Positions 17,209-27,245 are shown, counted from the first letter of the stretch. The stretch is DNA of 64,000 nt from Alcanivoracaceae bacterium (GCA_023146255.1 JAGLCJ010000003.1:561275-625274); one strand, 5' to 3'. The notes: generated by a model not told the origin, from the sequence alone. Made by a program: numbers and translations.

Positions 17209-19200
17209 ATGAATAACAAGCTCATCAGGAAAACCCGGCTGGCTGCTGCGGTGGCTGGAGCGGTGCTCGCCGGCAACCTGTCGGCGGCGGAATTCAATTT
17301 CAACGACGGTGCCATTACGGGCCGCTTCGACACACTCCTCAGTGCTGGTGCTCTGTTTCGAACAGAAGGTCAGGACGCCAAGCTTGCTGCGAACGAAGAT
17401 CCGCTGGTGATGGCCGCCAAGGGTTATTCAACGCAGCTAAACAAAAACGACGCCAACAACAACTTCGATACCGGTCTGACGTCGATGGTCTACAAGATCA
17501 GTCCGACGCTGGTAATGGAGTTCGAGGGCGGCTGGGGTCTGAACCTCAGCGGCACCGCGTTTTACGATTCAGTAATCATGGGTGGCGGTCACGATGGCGG
17601 TGACTTGTTGTTCGGTGACGGTACCTGCCCAGGTGGTGGTAATCCCGGTTCGCCGTGTCCTGATAACGGCATCAACCGTTATGCTAGCTACTCGGATTTC
17701 GCCAACAATGGCACCGGTGATCGCTTCTCCGACGCGGCAAAAGATCAGGCTGGTCGTCGCGCCCGTTTGCTTGATGCGTACGTGTTCGCCGATTTCGATT
17801 TCCTTGATCGACCGATGAACGTGCGGCTTGGCCAGCAGGTCATCAGTTGGGGTGAGGCGCTGTTCATTCAGGGTGGTGTTAACACCGCCAACTACGTTGA
17901 CCTGAATGCTCTGCGTCTGCCTGGTTCGGAAATCAAGGAAGCGTTGCTGCCGCTCTCCAGTCTTTATTTCAACTGGGGTGTGACCGACAATCTTTCGGTG
18001 GAATCTTTCTACCAGTTTGACTGGGAAAACTCGGAAGATGCGCCGGCTGGTACCTACTGGTCCACGCATGACGCATTTCCGGGCCGTGGTGCAAACAATG
18101 TCATCGTAGATGGTCGTCTGGTTGCCGCCAGTGCCGGCGTGCCGGCTCTGGCTGATGCCTTCGCCAGCTATACGCTGTCTACCTACGGCCAGTCCGGCGT
18201 TGACTATGAGTATGAGCAGACTCAGGTAACTGTTAATCGTCTTGCCGATGAGCAAGCGAAAGACGATGGCCAGTTCGGCTTGGCGTTCCGTTACTTCTCC
18301 GATCTTTTCGGCGGCACCGAGTTTGGTCTGTTCTATACCCGCACCCACGCCCGACTGCCGGTTGTTGGTGCTCGGCTGGATCTGGTTGGTGCCGGCACTA
18401 TCCCTGAGAAGATCGATAACGCCAACTACTTCATGGCCTACAACGAAGATGTCGACATGCTGGGCGTGACCTTCAGCAGCAATGTTGGCGAGGTCTCTCT
18501 GTCGGGTGAACTGGCATATCGTCCGGAGCAGAAGATCATCAACGAAGTTGGCGACAACCTGCTGCAGAGCCTGTCCGGCCTTGCCGCGAATCCGGCGCCG
18601 GAAGTGGGGGACATTACTCCTCATTGCGTGCGCGACAAGATGGACGGCGCCTGTCTCGCCTCGAATACCCTGGTTGTTCAGGGGCAGGAGTACTACTTCT
18701 ACGAGGAAGTGGAGAGCCTGACCGGCTCTCTGGTGGCGCTTTACTTCTTTGGACCGATGCTGGGTGCAGACAACGTGACTGGTGTTCTGGAGCTGGGTAT
18801 CGATCACATTGTCAGTGGCCTGGACAGCAGCCTGAACTACAACTCCACTGCGGCGATTCTGAGTGGCGAAGCGCTGATCCGGAACCCGGATGATCCGAAT
18901 GCTTTCTTCCTCACTGAGTCGGCCTGGGGTTACCGTGCGGTTCTGCAGGCAGACTACTCCAACGTCTTTGCCGGTGTAGGCATCAAGCCGAGTGTTCGTT
19001 TGCAGCATGACGTCGATGGTAATTCACCGATCGGCGGCAACTTCATGGAAGACCGGAAGGCTGCGACGCTGGGTGTGGACTTTATCTACCTCAACAACCT
19101 TGAAGTCGGTGTTCAGGCAACCAGCTTCTGGGGTACCAGCTACAGCAACAAGCTCAGCGACCGTAACAACGCCTCGCTGGCGTTGAAGTACGCGTTCTGA
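17209..19200 (+). CDS. DUF1302 family outer-membrane beta-barrel protein
   Basis: 663 residues from the ATG at 17209, chosen because GGAG precedes it and the product begins with a signal peptide (MNNKLIRKTRLAAAVAGAVL...LSAAEF). The mature protein is rich in alternating aromatic strands and ends in LALKYAF, the terminal Phe expected of barrels. The stretch NVRLGQQVISWGEALFIQGG followed by N-x-x-D is typical of DUF1302. Paired CP..C loops near residue 143 and the C-x-C positions near 483 suggest disulfides. First gene of a five-gene same-strand cluster; the likely role is passage of a hydrophobic substrate across the outer membrane, inferred from fold and neighbours. Confidence 0.88.
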   Translation: MNNKLIRKTRLAAAVAGAVLAGNLSAAEFNFNDGAITGRFDTLLSAGALFRTEGQDAKLAANEDPLVMAAKGYSTQLNKNDANNNFDTGLTSMVYKISPTLVMEFEGGWGLNLSGTAFYDSVIMGGGHDGGDLLFGDGTCPGGGNPGSPCPDNGINRYASYSDFANNGTGDRFSDAAKDQAGRRARLLDAYVFADFDFLDRPMNVRLGQQVISWGEALFIQGGVNTANYVDLNALRLPGSEIKEALLPLSSLYFNWGVTDNLSVESFYQFDWENSEDAPAGTYWSTHDAFPGRGANNVIVDGRLVAASAGVPALADAFASYTLSTYGQSGVDYEYEQTQVTVNRLADEQAKDDGQFGLAFRYFSDLFGGTEFGLFYTRTHARLPVVGARLDLVGAGTIPEKIDNANYFMAYNEDVDMLGVTFSSNVGEVSLSGELAYRPEQKIINEVGDNLLQSLSGLAANPAPEVGDITPHCVRDKMDGACLASNTLVVQGQEYYFYEEVESLTGSLVALYFFGPMLGADNVTGVLELGIDHIVSGLDSSLNYNSTAAILSGEALIRNPDDPNAFFLTESAWGYRAVLQADYSNVFAGVGIKPSVRLQHDVDGNSPIGGNFMEDRKAATLGVDFIYLNNLEVGVQATSFWGTSYSNKLSDRNNASLALKYAF

Positions 19201-19268
19201 GTCTGACACTTATAACAATGATCGGGCGTGCTACGGTGCGCCCGGCGGGAAAGCAACGGAGAGAAACC

Positions 19269-20678
19269 ATGCTGAAGAGAATCAGTGTAGTCGGTACAGC
19301 AGCCGCCCTCGCGCTAGCGATGTCTGCTGTTGTTCAGGCCAAAGTTCCGGCCACCGAAGCGGCCAAACTTGGCACTAGCGCCATCACGCCAATGGGCGCA
19401 CAGGTGCCGGGTAACGGAAAGGATGTGTCCACAGGATTGGGTATCCCGGCCTGGAGCGGCGGCATCACCCGGAACGAAATTCCGAAGTCTTACACTCAGG
19501 CCGGCCAGCACCATCCGGATCCGTTCGAGGCGGATAAGGTGTTGTTCACCATCACCAACCAGAATCAGGGCCAGTACGCAGACAAACTGCCGGCCGGGGT
19601 TCAGGCCATGCTGCGCACCTATCCGGACACCTTCAAGTTGAATGTGTATCAGAGCCGCCGCACCACGTCGGCGCCGGATTGGGTGAACAAAAACACCAAG
19701 GACAACGCAGCGCGTACCGTGCTGACTGATACCGGGGTGGAAAACTCCTTCGGCGGCGTCCCGTTCCCGATGCTGCATGGCAGCAATGAAGAGAAAGCCA
19801 AGCAGGCGATCTGGAACCATGTGCTGCGCTGGCGCGGCGTCTACGTCGTTCGCCGCGCTTCGGAAGTGGCGGTGCAGCGAAATGGTGCCTACTCTCTGGT
19901 GACTTCGCAGCAGGAAGTGTATTTCAAGATGCACGATCCGAAGCTGAAGCCGTCTGATGTCAGCAATATCATTTTCTACTACCTGTCATTCGTGAAGGCT
20001 CCGGCCCGTCTCGCCGGTGGTGCGGTACTGGTGCACGAGTCCATCGACCAGAAAATCCAGCCGCGTCAGGCATGGGGTTATAACGCCGGTCAGCGTCGTG
20101 TACGTCTGGCGCCGAATCTGGCCTATGACACCCCGATCGCTGCCGCTGACGGTCTGCGTACCGCTGATGACACCGACATGTATAACGGTGCTCCGGATCG
20201 CTACAACTGGAAGCTGGTACACGAGAAGCCGGTAGAGATGTTTATCCCCTACAACAACTACAAGATGGACTCGCCAAAGCTCAAGTATGATCAGATGCTC
20301 AAGGCTGGCCACATTGATTCCGACATTCAGCGTTGGGAACTGCACCGGGTATGGGTAGTGGAAGCCACCTTGAAAGAGGGTGAGCGTCACATATATGAGC
20401 GTCGTACGTTCTACATCGATGAGGATTCCTGGCAGATCGCCGTGGTTGATCAGTACGACCGTCGTGGCGATCTCTGGCGTGTCAGCATTGCCTACATCAA
20501 GAACTACTATGAAGTGCCGACTCAGTGGACCGCACTGGATGCATTCCACGATCTGCGAGCCCGTCGTTACCACGTTCAGTACCTGGACAACGAAGAGCCG
20601 TCAATCCTGGATTTCAGCCAGCCGGTACCGGACGAGCGTTACTTCCACCCGGCAGCGCTGCGTCGACGCGGCACCTGA
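19269..20678 (+). CDS. DUF1329 family periplasmic/outer-membrane associated protein
   Basis: 469 residues with a signal peptide (MLKRISVVGTAAALALAMSA...VQAK). Family hallmarks are TPMGAQVPGN, the IPAWSGGI segment, and the C-terminal WELHRVWVVEATLKEGERHI and YDRRGDLWRVSI stretches. DUF1329 proteins regularly follow DUF1302 barrels and are thought to have a LolA/LolB-like lipid-binding fold; that structural link is from memory. I chose the ATG at 19269, preceded by GGAGAG. It lies 68 bp after the DUF1302 gene. Confidence 0.87.
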   Translation: MLKRISVVGTAAALALAMSAVVQAKVPATEAAKLGTSAITPMGAQVPGNGKDVSTGLGIPAWSGGITRNEIPKSYTQAGQHHPDPFEADKVLFTITNQNQGQYADKLPAGVQAMLRTYPDTFKLNVYQSRRTTSAPDWVNKNTKDNAARTVLTDTGVENSFGGVPFPMLHGSNEEKAKQAIWNHVLRWRGVYVVRRASEVAVQRNGAYSLVTSQQEVYFKMHDPKLKPSDVSNIIFYYLSFVKAPARLAGGAVLVHESIDQKIQPRQAWGYNAGQRRVRLAPNLAYDTPIAAADGLRTADDTDMYNGAPDRYNWKLVHEKPVEMFIPYNNYKMDSPKLKYDQMLKAGHIDSDIQRWELHRVWVVEATLKEGERHIYERRTFYIDEDSWQIAVVDQYDRRGDLWRVSIAYIKNYYEVPTQWTALDAFHDLRARRYHVQYLDNEEPSILDFSQPVPDERYFHPAALRRRGT

Positions 20679-20762
20679 TCAGGGAACAGATATAACGGGC
20701 AGGGGCAGCGACCCCTGTCCGGACAACAAAAATAATTCAGTATGAACATCGGGAGAGATGCG

Positions 20763-23537
20763 ATGCGTACGATAAACAAGATGATTGGCCTGACCGCTTT
20801 GGCGGTGGCTATACAGGGCTGTGGTGGCGATAACGGCCCGACCCTGCAGCCGGCGCCAGCGCCTGCTGATTCCACGGCATTGTTCGACCCGGCTGCGGGC
20901 GCAGCTGGTTTGCCGTTCCCCAATGACTTGTTGTTTGCCAGCACGGCTGACGGCTCTGTCAATATTCCAGGCAAAGAGTCCAGTTTCGACCCTCTGGATG
21001 CAGCGGGCACACTGCTCACTGCAACTGCTGTGCCGGCTGCGCCGTTCCTGGCGGATCCGCAAACTGCGCTCAACAACATGGATGGCTTCTCGACCACGGC
21101 CCCGATGGTTGTGCGTTTCTCATCCAGTATTGCCGGTCCGACCACCCGCACAGACATTCAGGCTGGTGTTCGGGTTTTCCGCACCACTACCTTTGATCCG
21201 GGTGCACAGGGCGCGGTGGCCGTGGATGCAGAGCTGATCTGGGGAGTGGACTTCGTTGCTGGCGTTAGCGGTGGCACCAGTTTGTTGATCCAGCCTCTCA
21301 AACCGCTTGCCTCAAGCAAGACTTACATCGTTGTGATTGAAGATGATCTGCTGAGTCTGAGTGGAGCTGGTGTCGCTTCAGATGACACCTACACCCTGCT
21401 CAATGGCGCATATCAGCTTACCGCTGCAGTAGGCGGTACCGGTGGCGTGTCCGACTTCGTTCTTGAGGACGATGGTGATCCGTGTAACTTCAGTGACCCG
21501 GCATCGGTTGCGGTGTGTACTGACGTGAATACCGAGGACTACCAGTTTGTGGCGGACAACGTGCCACCGGCTGCTGCCGGTGCTACGGCAATTGCCCAGA
21601 CGCTCGGGCAGCTGGAGGCCGGTATGGCTTTCACCAGCATCTACCAGCTTGAGCAACTTCGTCGTATCACCGCCAAGCATCTGGCAGCGGTGGAAGCTGC
21701 GGCTGACCCGGTTGATCCGACCAAGGTTGCCCTGAGCTACAGCATCTCCACCGAGAATATTGGTGGCGCGCTGGCTGCTGCGAAGGCGCAGGTTGCAGGT
21801 GCGGCTACGGCTCCGAGCATCACGGTGCTGAATCCGATTTCTGCCTGGGACACCACCATTGACATCGAAGTCACGTCGCCGGGACCGGATGGCGATCTGG
21901 CGACACCGGATTATCTGGCGCATATCTATTTGGGTACGCTGGATGACGTTATCCAGTTTGTAGACCCGGCAAACCAGAACACCAGTGTCTGGAAAGCGGA
22001 CCGTGCGGACTGGATTGCTGCTGGTGCCTGCACTACGCTGCCTGCCAATACTGATCTTGGCATGGGTCCAGTGGGTACTGAGAACCTGGTGGCCTGTAAC
22101 CAGTTCACTCCCAGCCCGGTAGAAACCGCGCATAGCGTGCCGGTTATTATCAGTGCGCCTCGTGCGGAGTCTCTTACCGGTGGTGGCGGTGGTCTGCCGG
22201 ATTGCTCCGGCGGCAACTTGCCGGTAGTCATTTACCAGCACGGTATCACCTCTAACCGCGGTACTCTGCTGGCCATAGCTGACACGCTGGCGTCGCAATG
22301 TATCGTTGGCGTGGCGATTGATTTGCCCAAGCACGGTATTGTGCCGACTGGTGATACCTTCAGCGCGCTGGGCCAGTTGCAAGCTGCACTGAGTGGCGGC
22401 GCATTCGAGCGCCTGGTCAAAACCACTGACCCGATGACCAACTGTCAGGCCATGCAGGGTGTTGATGTTGGCAACGCAACGGATTTTTACTGCCCGAGCG
22501 GCGACAACTTTATCAACCTGTCCAATCTGGCGAATGCACGCGATGCACTGCGTCAGGGCTCGGTTGATCTGCAGTCTCTCTACCGTGCGATTGTCGATAG
22601 CTCGGCCACCGATCTTGTTGCCGGCACCATTGGCACAACGGTTGATCCGGCCCGCATCAGCTTTGTCGGCGTTTCCCTCGGTGGCATTGTTGGTACCTCG
22701 TTTGTTGGCCAGGAAGCTGGCTTGACGGCGGCGGTACTGAATGTCAGCGGTGGTGGCATCGCCAAGATTCTCGATGGTTCGCCGTCGTTTGAACCGAGCA
22801 TCACTGCCGGTCTGTACAATGCGGCCGGGCTGATCAAGCCGAGTGGCGATTACGAGGGCTTCATGATCATTGCCCAGACCATGGTCGACAACGCTGACCC
22901 GATCAACTTTGCTACCACCATCGTTGGAAACGGTACGCCGGTAATGATGCAGGAAGTGATTGGCGATCCGTCCGACAGCTTCTCCTGCATCCTGAATGGC
23001 GATGGCTGCCCGGATCAGGTGGTGCCAAACAACACTTTCGGTTCCAGCTTCGGTCCGGCTTGGGGTTTGGTAGCGCAGACTGGCCAGACCAGCTTCACCG
23101 CCAACCAGAACTTCATCACCACTCCGGTGGCGCTGTCCGGTTCTGATCCGCTGGCTCAGGGTACCGGCTTTGTAGTTATCGGTGGTGCTGTTCAGGCTGG
23201 GTTGCTCCCGGCTGCCAACGCTCTGGCTCTCGGCCCGCTGGGTGGAGACACCGTTGCTGGTGCACCGGTGACCTTCAAGGGCCTGACCCTGCCGACCGTA
23301 ACCTCCTGCGGTGCGACCGGTGGCGGTGTGGTTCGCTACACCACCGGCTCCCATGGCTCGCTGCTGACTCCGGCAGGTGCTGAGGGTGCAACCCAGTACC
23401 TTGCAGTGACCCAGACCATGCAAAGTCAGGTTGCCGGCTTTGTTCTGAGCGACGGTGCGGTGATTCCGGCAGACGCCAATGGCGTCGTGTTTGACCCGGC
23501 TGTAGCCAATGCTTCGCAGGCTGCATGCGCACCGTAA
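20763..23537 (+). CDS. surface lipase lipoprotein of the VolA/Pla-1/cef family
   Basis: 924 residues. The signal peptide ends in a lipobox AIQGC with Cys20 as the lipidation site. The N-terminal region (FDPAAGAAGLPFPNDLLF) matches the bacterial virulence-factor lipase N-terminal domain. A Pro-rich segment and an Ig-like stretch precede the alpha/beta hydrolase core, with LPVVIYQHGITSNRGTLLAI for the oxyanion region and nucleophile Ser638 in GVSLGGIVG. Family members hydrolyse lysophospholipids or esters at the cell surface. I chose the ATG at 20763, with GGGAGAG upstream. Its presence among transport genes suggests that it releases the substrate they move. Confidence 0.87.
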   Translation: MRTINKMIGLTALAVAIQGCGGDNGPTLQPAPAPADSTALFDPAAGAAGLPFPNDLLFASTADGSVNIPGKESSFDPLDAAGTLLTATAVPAAPFLADPQTALNNMDGFSTTAPMVVRFSSSIAGPTTRTDIQAGVRVFRTTTFDPGAQGAVAVDAELIWGVDFVAGVSGGTSLLIQPLKPLASSKTYIVVIEDDLLSLSGAGVASDDTYTLLNGAYQLTAAVGGTGGVSDFVLEDDGDPCNFSDPASVAVCTDVNTEDYQFVADNVPPAAAGATAIAQTLGQLEAGMAFTSIYQLEQLRRITAKHLAAVEAAADPVDPTKVALSYSISTENIGGALAAAKAQVAGAATAPSITVLNPISAWDTTIDIEVTSPGPDGDLATPDYLAHIYLGTLDDVIQFVDPANQNTSVWKADRADWIAAGACTTLPANTDLGMGPVGTENLVACNQFTPSPVETAHSVPVIISAPRAESLTGGGGGLPDCSGGNLPVVIYQHGITSNRGTLLAIADTLASQCIVGVAIDLPKHGIVPTGDTFSALGQLQAALSGGAFERLVKTTDPMTNCQAMQGVDVGNATDFYCPSGDNFINLSNLANARDALRQGSVDLQSLYRAIVDSSATDLVAGTIGTTVDPARISFVGVSLGGIVGTSFVGQEAGLTAAVLNVSGGGIAKILDGSPSFEPSITAGLYNAAGLIKPSGDYEGFMIIAQTMVDNADPINFATTIVGNGTPVMMQEVIGDPSDSFSCILNGDGCPDQVVPNNTFGSSFGPAWGLVAQTGQTSFTANQNFITTPVALSGSDPLAQGTGFVVIGGAVQAGLLPAANALALGPLGGDTVAGAPVTFKGLTLPTVTSCGATGGGVVRYTTGSHGSLLTPAGAEGATQYLAVTQTMQSQVAGFVLSDGAVIPADANGVVFDPAVANASQAACAP

Positions 23538-23558
23538 TGGATGTGATGTAGAAAAAGG

Positions 23559-23583
23559 CAGGGGCCGGCTGAGCCGGCCCCTG
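23559..23583 (+). terminator. GC-rich hairpin between the lipase and YCF48 genes
   Basis: CAGGGGCCGGC-TGA-GCCGGCCCCTG begins 22 bp after the stop. No T-run follows, so it may be a partial terminator or mRNA-stabilising hairpin within the cluster. Confidence 0.5.
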
Positions 23584-23662
23584 TCGTTTGGTGAGATCAG
23601 TGCTAAATAGTCTGCCTGCGAGATGCAGGTCACACTGTAAAAGTGGTTATTCGGGAATTGTC

Positions 23663-24733
23663 ATGAAAAAACTCATTTTGCGTCTTGGCGTCACTCTGCT
23701 TGTTCCGGGGTCTTTGACGGCCGCTGAAGTCATTGCGCCGAACGCTCCTTTGTTGACAGCCAATCTGTATCTGGATGTGGCTCGTGCCGGTACCCGCGTT
23801 GTGGCGGTGGGGGATCGCGGCTCCATTATTTACACCGATGATGAAGGCGCCCACTGGCGCAAGGCGGAAAGCCCGACTGGCGTGCTGTTGACGGCAGTGT
23901 GTTTTTCCGATTCCCGCAACGGCTGGGCAGTGGGCCATGATGCCGTGGTGGTGGGAACCCGTGATGGTGGCTCCACCTGGCAGGTTCAGTATTCAGACGT
24001 TCTCGGTGCTGCTGATGAAGCTGAGGACACTATGGCGGAGGAAGAAGATTTCTCCGACGAAGAGTACAGCGATGATTACTACGACGAAGACTACGATGAC
24101 TTCGGCGAGGAGGAGCTGGCGGCAGATACCAGTGGCGCACCATTACTGGATATCACCTGCATCAGCAAGGACCGTGCAGTGGCCGTGGGTGGCTATGGCT
24201 ATCTGCTGGAAACTGCCAACGGTGGCAACAGCTGGAGCAAGGTTGTCGACCGAATGGATAACGAGAATGGCTGGCACCTGAATGCCATTGCTCATGTGCC
24301 GGGCAGCAATACCTTGATTGCAGCCGGTGAAAAAGGGCTGCTGTTCCGCTCCCGTGACAATGGTTTGTCCTGGAAGTCCTTGCAGAGCCCTTATGACGGC
24401 TCCTTCTTTGGCGTTACCGCGATGAAGGATGGCAGTGTGGTTGCCTACGGCCTGCAGGGAAACCTGTGGATCAGCCGGGATCAGGGTGACAGCTGGCGTC
24501 AGGTGCAGACAGGCGTGACTCGCGGCATCAATGACGCCGCGCAGTTGGACGATGGCACCCTGGTGCTGGTTGGCGGCGCTGGCGTGGTGCTGGTCAGCCG
24601 TGACGGTGGTAACAGTGTTGCCCTGCAGTATTTGCAAGACCGTGAGTCGGTCTCCGCCGTCTTGCCGCTGACTGGCGGTGAGCTGGTCATGGTCGGCGAT
24701 GCCGGCATCCGTGTGAAAAACGATATTCGCTGA
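23663..24733 (+). CDS. YCF48/BNR-repeat beta-propeller protein with acidic insertion
   Basis: 356 residues with a signal peptide (MKKLILRLGVTLLVPGSLTAAE). Repeated blades follow the pattern D.G..W (TDDEGAHWRKA, TRDGGSTWQVQ, TANGGNSWSKV, SRDNGLSWKSL, SRDQGDSWRQV), as in the photosystem II assembly factor YCF48 family. Residues about 118-152 are an almost uninterrupted Asp/Glu/Tyr stretch between blades. Homologues next to MMPL permeases are periplasmic and probably scaffold or regulate them; this is inferred. The ATG of the next gene lies 10 bp after the stop, so the two are co-translated. Confidence 0.87.
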   Translation: MKKLILRLGVTLLVPGSLTAAEVIAPNAPLLTANLYLDVARAGTRVVAVGDRGSIIYTDDEGAHWRKAESPTGVLLTAVCFSDSRNGWAVGHDAVVVGTRDGGSTWQVQYSDVLGAADEAEDTMAEEEDFSDEEYSDDYYDEDYDDFGEEELAADTSGAPLLDITCISKDRAVAVGGYGYLLETANGGNSWSKVVDRMDNENGWHLNAIAHVPGSNTLIAAGEKGLLFRSRDNGLSWKSLQSPYDGSFFGVTAMKDGSVVAYGLQGNLWISRDQGDSWRQVQTGVTRGINDAAQLDDGTLVLVGGAGVVLVSRDGGNSVALQYLQDRESVSAVLPLTGGELVMVGDAGIRVKNDIR

Positions 24734-24743
24734 GGACACTCCG

Positions 24744-27146
24744 ATGGGTAATGCATTTTCCAGAGCTGTTTCCCGGGGACTGTTTTCAGTTCGGCCGGTT
24801 ATTCTGCTGTTGTTCGCGGCGGCAACTGTGTTTCTGGGCTATCAGGCCAGCCAAATCACGGTAAATACAGATGTACGCAAAATGGTGCCGTTGCAGCATC
24901 CGTACATCCAGAACTTTCTTGAGCACCAGAACGACATTGATCTGGGTAATGATGTCCGCATCATTGTTTCTGATACCCGCCATGACGACATCTTCAATGA
25001 TGAGTACATGCAGGTACTGAAGCTGATTACTGATGATGTGTTCTCACTTCCCGGTGTTGACCCGTCGCGGATCAGCTCCCTGTGGACACCCGATGTGCGC
25101 TGGAATGAAGTCACTGAAGAGGGCTTTCAGGGCGGCGAAGTAATCCCGGGTGATTACGATGGCAATCAGGTTTCGCTGGATCTGTTGCGTACCAACGTAC
25201 TGCGTTCCGGTCAGGTCGGCAGGCTGGTGGCGGATGATTTCCGTTCCACTATCGTCCACGCCAACTTGCTCGATGTGCTGTCTGAGGGCTCGGACGTTGA
25301 TATTCCGACGCTGGCAGCTTCGCTGGAAGAAATCCGCAGCCGCTACGAAAGCGAGTATCCGTTTATCCGCATCCACATCATTGGTATCGCCAAGAAAGTC
25401 GGCGATGTGATGGCGGCGGCGCAGGAAGTGGCAACGTTCTTCTTTGTCATTCTTGCCTTGACCGCAGTGCTGTTGCTAATCGATACCCGTTCACTGCGCA
25501 GCTCCTTTGCTGTCGTGCTGTGCTCGTTTATTGCCGTTATCTGGCAGCTCGGTATCGTCACCATGCTCGGCTTCACCATTGATCCCTATTCAATGCTGGT
25601 GCCATTTCTGGTGTTTGCCATCGCTGTGAGCCATGGCGTGCAGATCGTCAATGGCTTCCTGAACAATCTGGCTGGCGATCTCGGCCCGCGTGAGGCAGCG
25701 TTGGCAACTCTGACGGTGCTGGTGGTGCCGGGCAGTGTGGCACTGGTCAGTGACGCGATCGGCTTCCTGACGCTTTACATGATTGATGTTGGCGTGATTC
25801 GCGAACTGGCGTTGTCTGCCAGTGTCGGTGTTGCTGTGGTGATTCTGACCAATCTTGTGATTGTGCCAATGGTGCTTTCCTACATTGGCTCCGGGCAAAA
25901 GGCGGTTGACAAGGTTGTCAGTCACTCCCAGTCCGATGGCCCGCTGGCAAAGATTTTTGTCCGCTTTACCCGGCCTGGTATGGCTGGAATATCTATCCTG
26001 ATTGCAGTGATCGGTTACGGCGCCGGCATCTGGTACAGCAAGGACCTGAAAATCGGCGATCTGGATGTTGGCGCGCCGGAGCTTTGGCCGGACCCGTGTG
26101 TCGAGAAAGAGTGCGAGCGTGGCTACAAGCCGAAAGACCGCTATCGCTATAACCATGACACCAATGTGCTGGTTTCCAACTATAGCGTCAGTGCCGACGT
26201 GCTGGTGGTGATGGGGGTAACGCCTCCGGAGGCATGCAACAGCTACGACGCCATGATGAAAGTAGATGATCTTTCCTGGAAGCTGCGCAACACCAAGGGT
26301 GTTCAGGAAGTGGTGTCGATCGCTTCGGTCACCAAGCTGATCAATGCCAACATGAACGAGGGCAGCCTGAAGTGGGCGGCGGTGTCGCGTGACCAGTTCG
26401 CGCTGAACAACGCCATGCGCTTTATGCCCAATTCGATGTTCAATCTGGATTGTAGCCTGACGCCGATTTATGTGTTCCTCGATGACCACAAGGCGGAGAC
26501 GCTGGATCGGGTCACCGGCATGGTCGAGAAGTACATCGACAAGAACAACGACAAGGACATCATCGAGTTCAAGCTGGCGTCCGGTAATGCCGGTGTCGAA
26601 GCGGCCACCAACCAGACCATCGAGGCCAGCCAGTATCCGATGCTGGCACTGGTCTATGGTGTTGTGATTGTGCTTTGTCTGATGGCCTTCCGTTCGATCC
26701 GCGGCGTGCTCTGTATCATCATTCCGCTTGGTTTGACTTCGGTGCTGTGTCAGGCGTTGATGACCTATATGGGCATTGGCGTGAAGGTGGCGACGCTGCC
26801 GGTGATTGCGCTGGGCGTGGGTATCGGCGTCGATTACGGCATCTATATCTACAGCAAGCTGGCGGGTTATCTTGAAGACGGCATGGATCTGGAAGCGGCC
26901 TACCGGGAAACGCTGAAAACCACCGGTAAAGCGGTGGCCTTTACCGGTATCACGTTGGCACTGGGCGTGATTTTCTGGATCTTCTCGTCGATCAAGTTCC
27001 AGGCGGATATGGGCATCCTGCTGACCTTCATGTTCCTCTGGAACATGATTGGCGCGCTCTGGCTGCTGCCGGCACTGGCCCGATTCCTGCTCAAGCCGGA
27101 TGAAGCTCGTGCCCGTGCCCGTGCCAAGGCGAGCAAGGCCCGATGA
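24744..27146 (+). CDS. MMPL/RND family inner-membrane transporter
   Basis: 800 residues with the duplicated RND layout. TM1 (about 17-35) is followed by a large periplasmic loop, five or six helices near 230-390, a second TM and loop (from about 415) with Cys pairs (DPCVEKECERGYKP, PPEACNS), then a last helix bundle near 640-790 with GVGIGVDYGIYIYSKL. The sterol-sensing-like first bundle contains FAIAVSHGVQIVNGF. The C-terminus is basic (ARARARAKASKAR). MMPL proteins export lipids or other hydrophobic molecules using the proton gradient. Here it is the inner-membrane component of the five-gene cluster. Confidence 0.92.
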   Translation: MGNAFSRAVSRGLFSVRPVILLLFAAATVFLGYQASQITVNTDVRKMVPLQHPYIQNFLEHQNDIDLGNDVRIIVSDTRHDDIFNDEYMQVLKLITDDVFSLPGVDPSRISSLWTPDVRWNEVTEEGFQGGEVIPGDYDGNQVSLDLLRTNVLRSGQVGRLVADDFRSTIVHANLLDVLSEGSDVDIPTLAASLEEIRSRYESEYPFIRIHIIGIAKKVGDVMAAAQEVATFFFVILALTAVLLLIDTRSLRSSFAVVLCSFIAVIWQLGIVTMLGFTIDPYSMLVPFLVFAIAVSHGVQIVNGFLNNLAGDLGPREAALATLTVLVVPGSVALVSDAIGFLTLYMIDVGVIRELALSASVGVAVVILTNLVIVPMVLSYIGSGQKAVDKVVSHSQSDGPLAKIFVRFTRPGMAGISILIAVIGYGAGIWYSKDLKIGDLDVGAPELWPDPCVEKECERGYKPKDRYRYNHDTNVLVSNYSVSADVLVVMGVTPPEACNSYDAMMKVDDLSWKLRNTKGVQEVVSIASVTKLINANMNEGSLKWAAVSRDQFALNNAMRFMPNSMFNLDCSLTPIYVFLDDHKAETLDRVTGMVEKYIDKNNDKDIIEFKLASGNAGVEAATNQTIEASQYPMLALVYGVVIVLCLMAFRSIRGVLCIIIPLGLTSVLCQALMTYMGIGVKVATLPVIALGVGIGVDYGIYIYSKLAGYLEDGMDLEAAYRETLKTTGKAVAFTGITLALGVIFWIFSSIKFQADMGILLTFMFLWNMIGALWLLPALARFLLKPDEARARARAKASKAR

Positions 27147-27152
27147 GATTTG

Positions 27153-27172
27153 CCGGCCCCCGCGGGGGCCGG
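27153..27172. terminator. palindrome closing the envelope cluster
   Basis: CCGGCCCCCGCGGGGGCCGG, a perfect 20-base palindrome starting six bases after the MMPL stop. The following sequence has scattered T residues only. Confidence 0.55.
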
Positions 27173-27245
27173 TTCAGTTACTGGTTTTGTCTTTCGGGGG
27201 TGCGGCGCGGTTAATGCGGACGTGCAGTGCGCCCCTTCCTTTCCC

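Noticed and set aside
21378..23633. Long reverse-strand open frame of about 750 codons
   Set aside because: It mirrors the lipase gene; the composition is Arg/His-rich as in antisense shadows, and the plus-strand product has clear lipase motifs.
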